The translations under genes were made by a program, and so were the position numbers. A DNA stretch of 64,000 nucleotides from Jannaschia seohaensis (GTDB taxonomy: Bacteria > Pseudomonadota > Alphaproteobacteria > Rhodobacterales > Rhodobacteraceae): the NCBI RefSeq assembly GCF_900116765.1, contig NZ_UETC01000008.1, forward strand, positions 1-64,000. Reading direction: 5' to 3'. The stretch's first letter is position 1. Every line of letters starts with the position of its first letter. Positions 42,820 through 51,508 of the stretch are shown piece by piece. Below the pieces are notes generated by a model. It ran no database searches. It had not been told where the DNA came from and saw only the letters and a list, made by a program, of their open reading frames with translations.

Positions 42820-42870
42820 CTTGTCCGGCCCGAGGGGCCGGCATGGGAGTCTTGTCCGGCCCGGGGCCGG
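42820..42870. repeat. tandem pair of GC hairpin repeats
   Basis: CTTGTCCGGCCC followed by GAGGGGCCGG at 42820-42841 and CTTGTCCGGCCC with GGGGCCGG at 42851-42870, each able to fold on itself, nine bases apart in the hslO-Nudix divergent promoter gap. Confidence 0.5.
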
Positions 42871-42936
42871 TGCGATACCGGGGCCATATAGGGGGGCGCG
42901 GACGGCTCTCCAAGCCCCGCAATCGTCCAGGAGGTC

Positions 42937-43398
42937 ATGGCCGCCATGCTCGCACGCCACGGGGAGGCCCCGCGCCGCGACGTCGCCTATCGCCTGCGCC
43001 CAGGCGCCTATGCGGTGCTGGTGCATCGCGGGCGGGTGCTGCTGACGGAGCAGCAGATGCCCGGGCGGCAGGAGTTGCAACTGCCCGGGGGCGGCGTGGA
43101 TCCGGGCGAATCGCCACTTCCGGCGCTGCATCGCGAGGTGCTGGAGGAGACTGGCTATCGCTGCGCCGGGTTCCGGCGGTTGGGGGCCTATCGGCGGTAC
43201 ACTTATATGGAGGAATACGACCTCTACGCCGAGAAGCTCTGCACGATCTACCTGGGGCGGCCGGGTCCGCGACAGGGCCCGCCCGTCGAACCCGGACATC
43301 GCGCTGTCTGGATGGACGGGACCAAGGCCGTCAGCGCGCTGTGGAACCCGGCGGACCGGCCGTGGCTGTCGCGGGGGCTGGCGCTGAGCGGCGGGTGA
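42937..43398 (+). CDS. Nudix hydrolase
   Basis: Nucleoside-diphosphate-linked hydrolase of unknown substrate. Seen: 153 residues; Nudix box GGGVDPGESPLPALHREVLE followed by ETGY, complete with the catalytic Glu cluster; preceding strand VLVHRGRVLLTEQQMPGRQE. An ATG at 42937 with AGGAGG seven bases upstream is the clear start. It stands alone between the divergent hslO operon and the convergent molybdoenzyme gene. Confidence 0.9.
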   Translation: MAAMLARHGEAPRRDVAYRLRPGAYAVLVHRGRVLLTEQQMPGRQELQLPGGGVDPGESPLPALHREVLEETGYRCAGFRRLGAYRRYTYMEEYDLYAEKLCTIYLGRPGPRQGPPVEPGHRAVWMDGTKAVSALWNPADRPWLSRGLALSGG

Positions 43399-43497
43399 CG
43401 GCGGCGCTAACCTTTTCTTAACCCTCATCGGCCAAGCTGGCGTCACGATGGGGATTTACCCCTGCATACAGGCACCGCTCGACCTGCACGGGATGGG

Positions 43498-43527
43498 GGC
43501 CGCTCCGGTGGCATGACCGGAGCGGCC
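43498..43527. terminator. convergent-gene hairpin, 12-bp perfect stem
   Basis: GGCCGCTCCGGT, loop GGCATG, ACCGGAGCGGCC, between the convergent Nudix and molybdopterin genes. There is no T-run on either strand; a shared terminator or RNA-end stabiliser is likely. Confidence 0.55.
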
Positions 43528-43546
43528 AAGCATCGTCCGAGACCTG

Positions 43547-45556
43547 TCACGGCGCCGGCCGGAGCTCCACGCGCGCCGCGAAGCTGCTCTGGCCCACGGG
43601 AAAGGGAAAGGCGTCCAGCGCCGCTTCGGGCAAGAGGGCCGTCGCGTCCGTCACCGCGTTCAAGCCGGGCCAGCCATCGCGAATCCAGACCGTGCCCTCG
43701 GGGATGCGCGGCGTGACCCGCAACTTCGCGCGGAAGGTGCCGCGCGCGTTCCACATCTCGGCCCAATCGCCATCCGACAGCCCGCGCGCCCCCGCATCGC
43801 CGGGCGCCACCCAGAGCACCGGCTCCGGCTCCCGCGCGGCGAGCGCGGGCAGGACGCGGCCATTGTCGTAGAAGGAATGAAAATGCGCGAAGCTGCGCCC
43901 GTGAGCGAGGCGCAGGCCGGTGTCCTCGGGCTCGGGCGCGACGGGGAGCGGCGGCAGGCCCCAGGTCTCGGCACGGGCCGACAGGAACTCCACCTTGCCG
44001 GAGGGCGTGGCGAAGACCTGAGTGACATGGCCCACCGGCGAGACGGCCAGCGGCATCCGCCCGCCATTGGCGCGCAGGCCCGCAACGGTCGCGCCGCCGG
44101 TGCCGGGATGGTCCAGCGCCGCGTCGATGGCCGCCGCCTGATCGGGCCAGGGATAGACATCCGCCACGCCCAACCGCGCCGCCAGCCCGGTATAGATCTC
44201 ATAGGCCGGGCGCGCCTGCCCGGCGGGGGGCAGCACCGGCTCGGTCAGATGGACCCACCCATTGGTCGCCTTCACGCCGATCTCCTCCAGCCAGATCGTG
44301 CCGGGCAGGACGATATCGGCAGCCTCCCGGATGGTCTGGTTCTCGAACAGGTCATAGGCCACAACCAACTCCGCCCGGGCCAACGCCCGCCGCACCCGGG
44401 TCGTGTCGGGGAAGGAGGACAGCAGGTTGGAGCCGATGGAGATGAAGGCCTTGACCGCGCCGCTCTCCAACGCCTCCAGGATGGCCTCCATCTGGTTGGG
44501 GATCAGCGGCGCGGTGCGGCGCTCGGGCGCAGAGAGGTCGGCAAAGCCCGCCCCGTGGCTGCGCGCCCCGTGGCGCGGGCCGATCCCGCCGCCGGGCCGC
44601 CCAAACTGCCCCGTCAGCGCGGGCAGGCAGCCGATGGCGCGCGCCGCGTGCCAGCCGTTCTCGCCCTTGTGGATCGAGGAGCCGCCCAGGACGATCATCG
44701 CCGGCGCCGCCGCCGCATAGTCGCGGGCCAAGGCCACGATCCGCTCGGGCGGGAGGCCGGTCCGCGCGGCGCCCCATTCGGGCGTGAAGGGCCGCAGGTG
44801 ATCGGCCAGCGCGTCGAAACCGACCGTATGGGCGGCGACATACGCCGCATCCTGGAGCCCCTCGCCCACGATCACATGCATCATCGCCAGGGCCAGCGCC
44901 GCATCCGTCCCCGGCCGCACCAGCAGAACCTCGTCGGCCAGCGCCCCCGCCTCGGTCCGGCGCACGTCGATCACGACGATCCGCGCGCCGCGCCGCTTGG
45001 CCCGCTCGACCTCGCGCAGCGTATGGGCCTGGCTGACCGTGTTGGCGCCCCAGAGGATCACGTAGTCGGAATTATCGCCCAGATCCTCCTTGAAGTTGGT
45101 CTCGATGGCCCCCGTGATCCCCAGCCCGAACGCCCCCAGCCCCCAGCAGACCATGGCGGAGTTCCAGTGGTGGCAGCCGTAGAGATTGGCAAAGCGCTCC
45201 ATCTGCCCGCGCTTCAGGCTGACGCCGTAATCGTTGGCCATGTTGCCATGGCCCTGCCAGACGCCCACCGCCTGGGGTCCGACCCGTTCCATCGCCTCGG
45301 CGATCCGGTCCAGCGCGGCGTCCCAGCCAACCTCCCGCCAGGGCCCGGACCGAGTCTCGCGCACCAGCGGCGTCAGCAGCCGGTCCGGGTTGCCCACCAG
45401 CCCATGCGCCGCCCGGCCCCGCATGCAGAGGAAGCCCTGGCTGTCCGGGTTGCTCTCGTCACCGACGATGGTCACGCGGTCGCCCTCGACCGTGACCTCC
45501 ATCCCGCAGGCGGTCGGGTGGCAGTTCATCGGGCACATGGTGCGGGTTACGGGCAT
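43547..45556 (-). CDS. molybdopterin-dependent oxidoreductase (DMSO reductase superfamily)
   Basis: Large Mo-bisMGD enzyme. Seen: 669 residues; N-terminal [4Fe-4S] motif MCPMNCHPTACGM with the fourth Cys in GFLCMRGR; RGQMERFANLYGCHHWNSAM followed by VCWGLGAFG, where the Cys may ligate Mo; YVILWGANTVSQAHTLREVE; GGSSIHKGENGW; NLLSSFPDTTRVRRALA; C-terminal molybdopterin dinucleotide domain with LSDGDWAEMWNARGTFRAKL. No Tat signal is seen, so it is probably cytoplasmic. The ATG at 45556 overlaps the deacetylase stop (TGATG), which implies linked expression. Neither an electron-transfer subunit nor a substrate is evident. Confidence 0.9.
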   Translation of the reverse strand: MPVTRTMCPMNCHPTACGMEVTVEGDRVTIVGDESNPDSQGFLCMRGRAAHGLVGNPDRLLTPLVRETRSGPWREVGWDAALDRIAEAMERVGPQAVGVWQGHGNMANDYGVSLKRGQMERFANLYGCHHWNSAMVCWGLGAFGLGITGAIETNFKEDLGDNSDYVILWGANTVSQAHTLREVERAKRRGARIVVIDVRRTEAGALADEVLLVRPGTDAALALAMMHVIVGEGLQDAAYVAAHTVGFDALADHLRPFTPEWGAARTGLPPERIVALARDYAAAAPAMIVLGGSSIHKGENGWHAARAIGCLPALTGQFGRPGGGIGPRHGARSHGAGFADLSAPERRTAPLIPNQMEAILEALESGAVKAFISIGSNLLSSFPDTTRVRRALARAELVVAYDLFENQTIREAADIVLPGTIWLEEIGVKATNGWVHLTEPVLPPAGQARPAYEIYTGLAARLGVADVYPWPDQAAAIDAALDHPGTGGATVAGLRANGGRMPLAVSPVGHVTQVFATPSGKVEFLSARAETWGLPPLPVAPEPEDTGLRLAHGRSFAHFHSFYDNGRVLPALAAREPEPVLWVAPGDAGARGLSDGDWAEMWNARGTFRAKLRVTPRIPEGTVWIRDGWPGLNAVTDATALLPEAALDAFPFPVGQSSFAARVELRPAP

Positions 45557-46461
45557 CAAACCACCCGGTCGGAGATCACGTTCCGGCAGTAGCTGTGGAT
45601 CTCGCCCGCGCGGCAGAGCCAGATCTCGTCGCGATGCGCCGCGATATGGGTCAGCGCCCGGCGCAGGTGGCGCAGACGGTAGGGCTGGCCGACGAGATAG
45701 GGGTGCAGGGCAATGCCCATGACCAGGGGCTGCCCCCGGGATTGCGCCCGCATCTCGTCGAAATTGTCGATGATCATGTCGGCGAAATACCCCGCCCCGT
45801 CCTTACGCGCGACGATGGAGGGGATGTCGTTCGCCTCCTGCGGATAGGGGATCGAGAGCAGGCGCCCGCCCGTGGTCTCCATCCAGATCGGCTGATCGTC
45901 CATGCACCAGTTGAGCGTATAGCCGTAGCCGGCCTCGGCCAGCAGGTCGGGCGTGTGCTCCGACTCGGCGATCCAGGGGGAGAGCCAGCCTTGCGGCGCC
46001 ACGCCTTCGGCGGCGCGGAGCACCGCGGTGGACTCGGCGATCAGGGCGGCCTCGGCGGCGCGGTCCAGCACACTCTGGCGCTCCGCGTTGGTACGCCCAT
46101 GGCCCACGATCTCGTCGCCACGCGCGCGGAAGGCGGCCATCAGCTCGGGCGCATGAGCATACATCGCGCTGTTGGCGAGGATGCTGGCGGGCAGGTCCAA
46201 GGCGTCGAACAGCTCCAGCATCCGCCAGGCGCCCACGCGGTTGCCGTAATCCCGCCAGGCGTAGTTCAGCACGTCCGGCTGCGGCCCGCCCGGGGCCAGC
46301 TCCGCCCCTAGCCCCTCGCCCCAGGCGAAATGCTCAAGGTTGAGACCGAGATAGACGGCCAGGCGACGCCCATCGGGCCAGTCGTAATCGGGCCGGTCGG
46401 TGATGGCGCGATAGGCGAAGCGGCCATGGTGGCGGAGTGCGGGCGGGGTGGGGTCGGACAT
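45556..46461 (-). CDS. polysaccharide deacetylase family protein (PuuE-like amidohydrolase)
   Basis: NodB-fold hydrolase; this subgroup resembles PuuE allantoinase rather than chitin or peptidoglycan deacetylases. Seen: 301 residues; LGLNLEHFAWGEG, AWRDYGNRVGAWRMLELFDA, ILANSAMYAHAPELMAAFRA, the metal-site-like DEIVGHGRTNAERQSV, WLSPWIAESEHTPDLLAEAG, NWCMDDQPIWM and VMGIALHPYLVGQPYRLRHL. No signal peptide. It is translationally linked to the molybdoenzyme and lies downstream of the TRAP operon, suggesting catabolism of an imported nitrogen compound; this is inference. Confidence 0.88.
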   Translation of the reverse strand: MSDPTPPALRHHGRFAYRAITDRPDYDWPDGRRLAVYLGLNLEHFAWGEGLGAELAPGGPQPDVLNYAWRDYGNRVGAWRMLELFDALDLPASILANSAMYAHAPELMAAFRARGDEIVGHGRTNAERQSVLDRAAEAALIAESTAVLRAAEGVAPQGWLSPWIAESEHTPDLLAEAGYGYTLNWCMDDQPIWMETTGGRLLSIPYPQEANDIPSIVARKDGAGYFADMIIDNFDEMRAQSRGQPLVMGIALHPYLVGQPYRLRHLRRALTHIAAHRDEIWLCRAGEIHSYCRNVISDRVV

Positions 46462-46627
46462 GGGGGCTCCGGATCAGGTCGGAGCGGAACCTAGCACGGG
46501 CGGGGCCGGGCGGAAGCCGGGAGCGGCGGCCTGCCTGGAATTGGGGCATTCGCTGGGGCGGATCTCGACGCCTCCCCGCCTTGGACCTGTCGCCCGGTCC
46601 CGAAACCGGGGCTCCGCCCCGGACCCC

Positions 46628-46650
46628 GGAGTATTTTCTGCCAGAAGAAG
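46628..46650 (+). repeat. interspersed composite element, copy 6
   Basis: GGAGTATTTTCTG then CCAGAAGAAG, preceded by hairpin CGGGGC-TCC-GCCCCG (46613-46627 region). It lies between the TRAP large-permease stop and the deacetylase start, in plus orientation against minus genes, so it may separate the two transcription units. Confidence 0.75.
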
Positions 46651-46704
46651 GCAGGGAGGCGCGACGCTTTCGGCCCGATCCGGGAGAGGCGCGTGCCCGG
46701 TGGG

Positions 46705-47988
46705 TCAGTTCAGCGCTCCCGGCAGCCACAGCGCGATTTGCGGGAAGGCGATCAGCGCGAAGGCCATAGCCAGCATGATCAGCGCGAACGGAATGACACC
46801 CAACATCACCTCGCCGATCTTCCCGGTCTTCCGCGCGCCCTGCACGACATAGAGGTTCAACCCGACAGGCGGCGTAATCAGGGCCATCTCGACCAGCACG
46901 ATCATCAGGATGCCGAACCAGATCGGGTCGTAGCCCTGCGCCAGCACGATCGGAACGACGATCGGGATCGTGACAACCATCAGCGACAGCGTCTCGATGA
47001 AGAAGCCCAGCACGATATAGAGGACGACCACCACGAGGATCGTGCCGAGGGGGCCGAGGCCCAGCCCCTCCAGGAAGGCGTTGATCTCGCGGCCGAGGCC
47101 CGCCGAGGCGAGGGTGAAGTTGAGGAAGGACGCGCCGAGGACGATCAGCATGATCATCGCCGTGATCTTGACCGTGCCCAAGAGGCTGAGCCGGATCATC
47201 TCCAGGCTGAGCCCGCGGAAGAAGGCCGCGATGAGCAGGGCGCCGGCCACGCCCACCGCCGCCGCCTCTGTCGGCGTGGCCCAACCGCGATAGATGGAGC
47301 CGACGATCAGACCGAACAGGACCAGGATCGGCGCCAGGTCGATCAGGCCGCGCAGCATCAGCGCCAGCGGGAAGGTGCGCTGCTGCCCGCCCAGTTCGGG
47401 ACGGACCGCGCAAATCAGCGCGGTGACCGCCATGAAGGCCAGCGCCAGGGCGAGGCCGGGGATCAGCCCCGCCAGGAACAGCTGCGGGATCGAGCTTTGG
47501 GTCAGGAAACCGTAGACGATCAGGTTGATCGAGGGCGGGATCATGATGCCCAGCGTGCCCCCCGCCGCGATGGCGCCGGAGAAGAGCTTGGGGTCGTAGC
47601 CCAGCTTCTCGGCCTGGGGCATGGCGACGGTGGCCACGGTGGCGGCGGTCGCGACCGACGAGCCGGAGGTCGCCGAGAACATCGTCGCCGTCGCGATATT
47701 GGCATGGACCAGCCCGCCCGGCAGCCAGCTGACCCAACGGTCGAGCGCCGCATAGGTGCGGCCCGCCACGCCGGAGCGGACCAGGATCTCGCCCAGCAGA
47801 ACGAAGAACGGGATCGCGATCAGGGTGGCGTAGTTGGACGAGGACCAGACCATGTTGCCCAGGCCCCGGCTGAGCGGGAACGAGGAGAAGAACGTGTCCA
47901 CCCCGAAGCCCAGCAGGAACAGCACGATCCCGACGGGGATCGACAGCGCCAGGAGGCCCAGCAGCCCCGCTCCGACCGCGCCGATCAT
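46705..47988 (-). CDS. TRAP transporter large permease (DctM family)
   Basis: Twelve-helix sodium-coupled permease of a tripartite ATP-independent periplasmic transporter. Seen: 427 residues; VWSSSNYATLIAIPFFVLLG, FSATSGSSVATAATVATVAM, GTLGIMIPPSINLIVYGFLT, ATPTEAAAVGVAGAL and ALITPPVGLNLYVVQGA, all DctM hallmarks. The ATG at 47988 overlaps the DctQ gene's stop as ATGA; a longer frame upstream is a shadow. It ends the operon that begins with a DUF1445 hydro-lyase. Confidence 0.95.
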   Translation of the reverse strand: MIGAVGAGLLGLLALSIPVGIVLFLLGFGVDTFFSSFPLSRGLGNMVWSSSNYATLIAIPFFVLLGEILVRSGVAGRTYAALDRWVSWLPGGLVHANIATATMFSATSGSSVATAATVATVAMPQAEKLGYDPKLFSGAIAAGGTLGIMIPPSINLIVYGFLTQSSIPQLFLAGLIPGLALALAFMAVTALICAVRPELGGQQRTFPLALMLRGLIDLAPILVLFGLIVGSIYRGWATPTEAAAVGVAGALLIAAFFRGLSLEMIRLSLLGTVKITAMIMLIVLGASFLNFTLASAGLGREINAFLEGLGLGPLGTILVVVVLYIVLGFFIETLSLMVVTIPIVVPIVLAQGYDPIWFGILMIVLVEMALITPPVGLNLYVVQGARKTGKIGEVMLGVIPFALIMLAMAFALIAFPQIALWLPGALN

Positions 47989-48536
47989 TTGAGAGTGTCC
48001 GCTTCGGCGAAGGCGCCGATGGCGGCTTCTGCCTCGTCCAGACGGCCGCGCAGGACCAGCGAGGCGGAGAGGGCCGTCAGCAGGCAGGCCATCGCCGCGA
48101 ACCAGACCCAGCCCGCGAACCACGGGACTTGCGCCCAGGCCAGCGGCGTCTCCAACGGGGTGTTCGCGCGGCTGCCCATCGTGATGGAGCGTTCAACCAC
48201 CGGCCAAGCCTTGATCGCGATGAACACGACCGTGGCCGACAGGATCGCCATCGAGAGCACGTCGAGCGCCGCGCGGACCCGCGCGCCGCCCCGGGCGCGC
48301 AGGAGGTCGATGCGGACATGCCCCAGCTCAAGCAGCGCATAGGACATGCCCCAGGCGGTCGCGACCGCCATGACATAGCCCGCGATTTCCTCGGTGCCGC
48401 CAAGCGACGGCAGACCGAGGCCGCGCAGGACGATATCGATGAGAACGAACGCCGCGCAGGCCAGCAGCACCGCGCCCGTGGCGACCGCGATCCCGGCATT
48501 AAGCCGGCGCAGCCGCGCGATCCAGATCATCTCCAT
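47985..48536 (-). CDS. TRAP transporter small permease (DctQ family)
   Basis: Four-helix membrane partner of DctM. Seen: 183 residues; helices GIAVATGAVLLACAAFVLID, YVMAVATAWGMSYALLELGH with the conserved HVRIDLLRA after it, LSMAILSATVVFIAIKAW and WVWFAAMACLLTALSASLVL. Coupled to DctM by a four-base overlap; 21 bases from the substrate-binding protein. Confidence 0.94.
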   Translation of the reverse strand: MEMIWIARLRRLNAGIAVATGAVLLACAAFVLIDIVLRGLGLPSLGGTEEIAGYVMAVATAWGMSYALLELGHVRIDLLRARGGARVRAALDVLSMAILSATVVFIAIKAWPVVERSITMGSRANTPLETPLAWAQVPWFAGWVWFAAMACLLTALSASLVLRGRLDEAEAAIGAFAEADTLK

Positions 48537-48557
48537 CGTCCCGCGCCCCCTTGGTGC

Positions 48558-49589
48558 TTACTCGATCGTGACGCCGACGACCTGGCCGACGCTGGCATTC
48601 CAGCGCTCGGCCCAGTCGCCGCCGGCCCGCTCGGCCCATTCCGGCAGAACCTCGCCCACCAGGATCTCGCGCGCCTTGGTCGCGTCCGCCTCGGAGGCCT
48701 CGACCAGGGTCATGTTGCGCGCCTCGCCAGCGGGGCAGTCGCCGTTGCCGGTCAGGCAGGCGATGTCGTCGACCAGCGCGGTCTGCGCCGAAGCCCAGGC
48801 GGGCGCCTCGAACTCTTCGGTCACGGCGGTCTGAATCGCCTCCTGCATCTCGGCGCTCAGGCTGTTCCAGCGGTCGAGGTTCATGGCGGTGACGACCGAG
48901 TCCCAGCCGCCCAGCGGGATCGGCAGCAGGTGGGTCGACACCTCCCACCATCCGGCCGAATAGCCCGAGCCCGCGCCAGTCACGGCACAGTCCACGACCC
49001 CGTTCTGAAGCGCGCCCGGCACCTCCGAGAAGGAGACGTTGACGCCCTCGGCGCCCAGCGCCTCCAGGAGCTTGGCGGTCATGCGGCCGGAGGCGCGGAC
49101 CTTGAGGCCCTCCAGGTCTTCCAGCCCGGCGATCTCGGCGTTGCAGAACACGACCTGCGGCGGATAGGGCGCGATGGCCAGGACCTTGGAGTTGAAGCGG
49201 TCGCGGTAGATATCCTCGACCATGGGCCGCGCGGCCTCGACCATCGCGCGGGCCTCGTCGGCAGTGGTCGCGATCAGCGGCACGTCCAGGCCTTCCAGCT
49301 CCGGCGCGTCGGCGACGGCATAGTCGGCGACGGTCATCGCCACGTCGTAGACGCCCTGCCCAAGCAGCGGATAGATGTCGCCCAGGCCGAGGCTCATCTG
49401 GTCATGGGTGGTCAGTTCGACTTCGACGCCCTCGACGGCGGCGGGCAGGGTCTCGGACCAGAACGGGGCTTCGTATTGTTTGTGCAGCGGCAGGCCCGAC
49501 CAGCTGCCGACGACGGCGAGGGTCTCGGCATGGAGGGCGGCGGGCGCCACGAGAGCGGTGCAGGCGGCGAGAAGGCGAAGGGACTTCAT
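48558..49589 (-). CDS. TRAP transporter substrate-binding protein (DctP family)
   Basis: Periplasmic solute receptor for the DctQM permease. Seen: 343 residues; signal peptide MKSLRLLAACTALVAPAALH cut before AETLAV; LKVRASGRMTAKLLEALGAE holds the conserved carboxylate-binding Arg; LQNGVVDCAVTGAGSGYSAG and YDVAMTVADYAVADAPEL line the pocket. The Arg suggests an organic acid ligand. The start overlaps the hydro-lyase stop by one base (TGATG), tying transport to the upstream enzyme. Confidence 0.93.
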   Translation of the reverse strand: MKSLRLLAACTALVAPAALHAETLAVVGSWSGLPLHKQYEAPFWSETLPAAVEGVEVELTTHDQMSLGLGDIYPLLGQGVYDVAMTVADYAVADAPELEGLDVPLIATTADEARAMVEAARPMVEDIYRDRFNSKVLAIAPYPPQVVFCNAEIAGLEDLEGLKVRASGRMTAKLLEALGAEGVNVSFSEVPGALQNGVVDCAVTGAGSGYSAGWWEVSTHLLPIPLGGWDSVVTAMNLDRWNSLSAEMQEAIQTAVTEEFEAPAWASAQTALVDDIACLTGNGDCPAGEARNMTLVEASEADATKAREILVGEVLPEWAERAGGDWAERWNASVGQVVGVTIE

Positions 49590-50428
49590 CAGGTGTCTCC
49601 GTGTTGGATCTTATAGTTCGCCGGGGACGGCTGAACGTCCTCGGCCACATCCGCGATCAGCATGTGACCGGGTGCATGGGTGATGCAAAGGGGAAGGCCC
49701 GCGTCGCGCAGCACGTTCTGGGGCGTGACGCCGCAGGCCCAATAGAGCGGCACCTCGCCGGCGCGGATCTCGACCGGCTCGCCCCAGTCGGGCGCGTCCA
49801 GATCGGCGATCCCCAGCGCGGCCGGATCGCCCTGCGCCAGCGGCGCGCCGTGGGCGTGGGGGAAAGCGGCGGAGATGCGGCGCGCCTCTTCCACCCGGCC
49901 CTCGGGGATCGGGCGCATGGTGACGACCATGGTGCCGTGGAACGGGCCCGCGGGATCGAGCGCCAGCGTCGTCCGATACATCGGCACGGTGCGGTCCATC
50001 TCGATATGGCGGACGGGGATGCCGGCGGCCAGAAAAGCGTTCTCGAAGGTGAAGGAGCAGCCTAGCGCCACCGTCACCAGATCGTCCTGCCAGAGGCTTG
50101 CGATCTCGGTCCGCTCCTCGGCGAGGGCTCCGTCGCGGAAGACGCGGTAACGGGGCACGTCGCGGCGGATGTCGAGATCCTCGGCCAGTTCCGGGATGCC
50201 GGTCGCGCCGGGGCGCGAGACGCCGACCACCGGGCAGGGGCGCGGGTTGCGGTCGCAGAACTCCAGGAAATCGTCGGCATAGCGCGCGGGCAGGATGGCG
50301 AGGTTGCATTGCAGCTTGCCCGCGGCCAGCCCCGCCGTGTGCCTGTCGTAGCGACCGGCACGGATGGCGCGGCGAATCTCGGGCGCGCTCAGCAGGGCGG
50401 CTTCGGCATGGGTCAGCATTTTGGCCAT
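49589..50428 (-). CDS. putative hydro-lyase, DUF1445 / D-glutamate cyclase-like family
   Basis: Enzyme of the DUF1445 (UPF0317) family; some relatives are described as D-glutamate cyclases, others only as putative hydro-lyases. Seen: 279 residues; KLQCNLAILPARYADDFLEF, CDRNPRPCPVVGVSRPGATG, VALGCSFTFENAFLAAGIPV, MYRTTLALDPAGPFHGTMVV and VPLYWACGVTPQNVL, all strongly conserved in the family. The ATG at 50428 is preferred to longer in-frame starts. First gene of the TRAP operon, so it probably acts on the imported acid or amino acid. An inverted repeat lies just upstream. Confidence 0.88.
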   Translation of the reverse strand: MAKMLTHAEAALLSAPEIRRAIRAGRYDRHTAGLAAGKLQCNLAILPARYADDFLEFCDRNPRPCPVVGVSRPGATGIPELAEDLDIRRDVPRYRVFRDGALAEERTEIASLWQDDLVTVALGCSFTFENAFLAAGIPVRHIEMDRTVPMYRTTLALDPAGPFHGTMVVTMRPIPEGRVEEARRISAAFPHAHGAPLAQGDPAALGIADLDAPDWGEPVEIRAGEVPLYWACGVTPQNVLRDAGLPLCITHAPGHMLIADVAEDVQPSPANYKIQHGDT

Positions 50429-50439
50429 CGGGACAGATC

Positions 50440-50466
50440 CTGTCACAGTTTCCCTCACACTGACAG
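50440..50466. promoter_or_regulatory. inverted repeat upstream of the hydro-lyase-TRAP operon
   Basis: CTGTCA and TGACAG as perfect six-base arms 15 bases apart, 12 bases before the hydro-lyase ATG, in the gap after the LysR gene. Binding by that LysR protein or a GntR-type factor is plausible but unproven. Being so close to the start, it would suit repression. Confidence 0.4.
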
Positions 50467-50512
50467 TTCTCATACATCCATGCTAATTTTCATTTCGGAT
50501 CGAAAGTGATCG

Positions 50513-51400
50513 TCAGACTTGATCATCTCGGCTCGCTCGGTCCCAATCGCGAGCCACGGCCTCCGCGATCTCGGCCCCTGTCTCGGCCAGATGGTTGCGC
50601 GGGTCCGCCAGCCAGGACGCGGTGAACACCAAGGGCGCGCAGGGCACGCCCGGATCGAACCGGGCGATCCGGCCCGCGTCCAGAGCGCGGCGGGCGATGA
50701 CTTCCGGATAGGGGCCGACGGCCACCCCCTCGGCGATCATCGCGAGGCTCGCCGAGAGGGACGCGGAGGAATAGACGCGCGCCCGCGGTCCGACCTTCCG
50801 CGCCAGCGCCTCGGTCAGTTCCCGATGGGGCCGGGTCTGGCGCGCATAGGAGATGACGGGCACGCGGGTCAGATCGACCTCCTCCATGGACGCCGCCTTG
50901 TACCAATGCAGGTCGAAGCGCGGCAGCGGTCGGTTCTGCACGGTGAACTCGGAGATCGGCCCCATCAGAAAGGCCAGGTCCAGCCCCCGCTCCAGCAGCG
51001 TCGCCCGCAGGTTCAGCGAAATATCGACGGTCAGGTCCAGCGTCACCTGCGGAAAGGTGTCGGCGAAGGCTTTCATGAAGGCCGGCAGCCAGCTTTGGGC
51101 GACGGTCTCGGAGGCGCCGATGCGGAAGAGACCGGTGACCCCTTCGCGGTCGGCCACCTGGCGGCGGATCTCTTCCTCCACGAAGAGCATCTGCTCGGCA
51201 TAGGCCAAAAGCGACCGGCCCGCGCGGGTCGGGATCAGGCCGCCGGGGCGGCGTTCGAAGAGCGGGGTGCGGAGGTGGTCCTCCAGCGTCGCGATGCGAG
51301 AGGAGACCGCCGGTTGCGACAGGTTCAGCCGCGCCGCCGCCCGGCGGACGCCGCCCAGCCGGGCGACCCAGAGGAAGGTCCTGATCTGGTCCAGCGTCAT
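50513..51400 (-). CDS. LysR-family transcriptional regulator
   Basis: Regulator probably controlling the adjacent hydro-lyase-TRAP genes. Seen: 295 residues; winged helix MTLDQIRTFLWVARLGGVRR, AAARLNLSQPAVSSRIATLE, DHLRTPLFERRPGGLIPTRAG; then a periplasmic-binding-like effector domain (FRIGASETVAQSWLPAFMKA, LAFLMGPISEFTVQNRPLPR). The ATG at 51400 starts the helix-turn-helix; an earlier in-frame start at 51502 is Arg/Pro-rich and unlikely. Unusually for LysR genes, it is transcribed in the same direction as the target operon, which starts 85 bases downstream. Confidence 0.93.
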   Translation of the reverse strand: MTLDQIRTFLWVARLGGVRRAAARLNLSQPAVSSRIATLEDHLRTPLFERRPGGLIPTRAGRSLLAYAEQMLFVEEEIRRQVADREGVTGLFRIGASETVAQSWLPAFMKAFADTFPQVTLDLTVDISLNLRATLLERGLDLAFLMGPISEFTVQNRPLPRFDLHWYKAASMEEVDLTRVPVISYARQTRPHRELTEALARKVGPRARVYSSASLSASLAMIAEGVAVGPYPEVIARRALDAGRIARFDPGVPCAPLVFTASWLADPRNHLAETGAEIAEAVARDWDRASRDDQV

Positions 51401-51508
51401 GGGACGAGGTCTCGCCCGGCGGTCCCTTGGCCGCACGCGCGGGGGCGCGCCGGACCGGATCGACCGGACGGGAACGCGCCGCCCCGCGCGGGGGCGGCGC
51501 ACCGCGGG

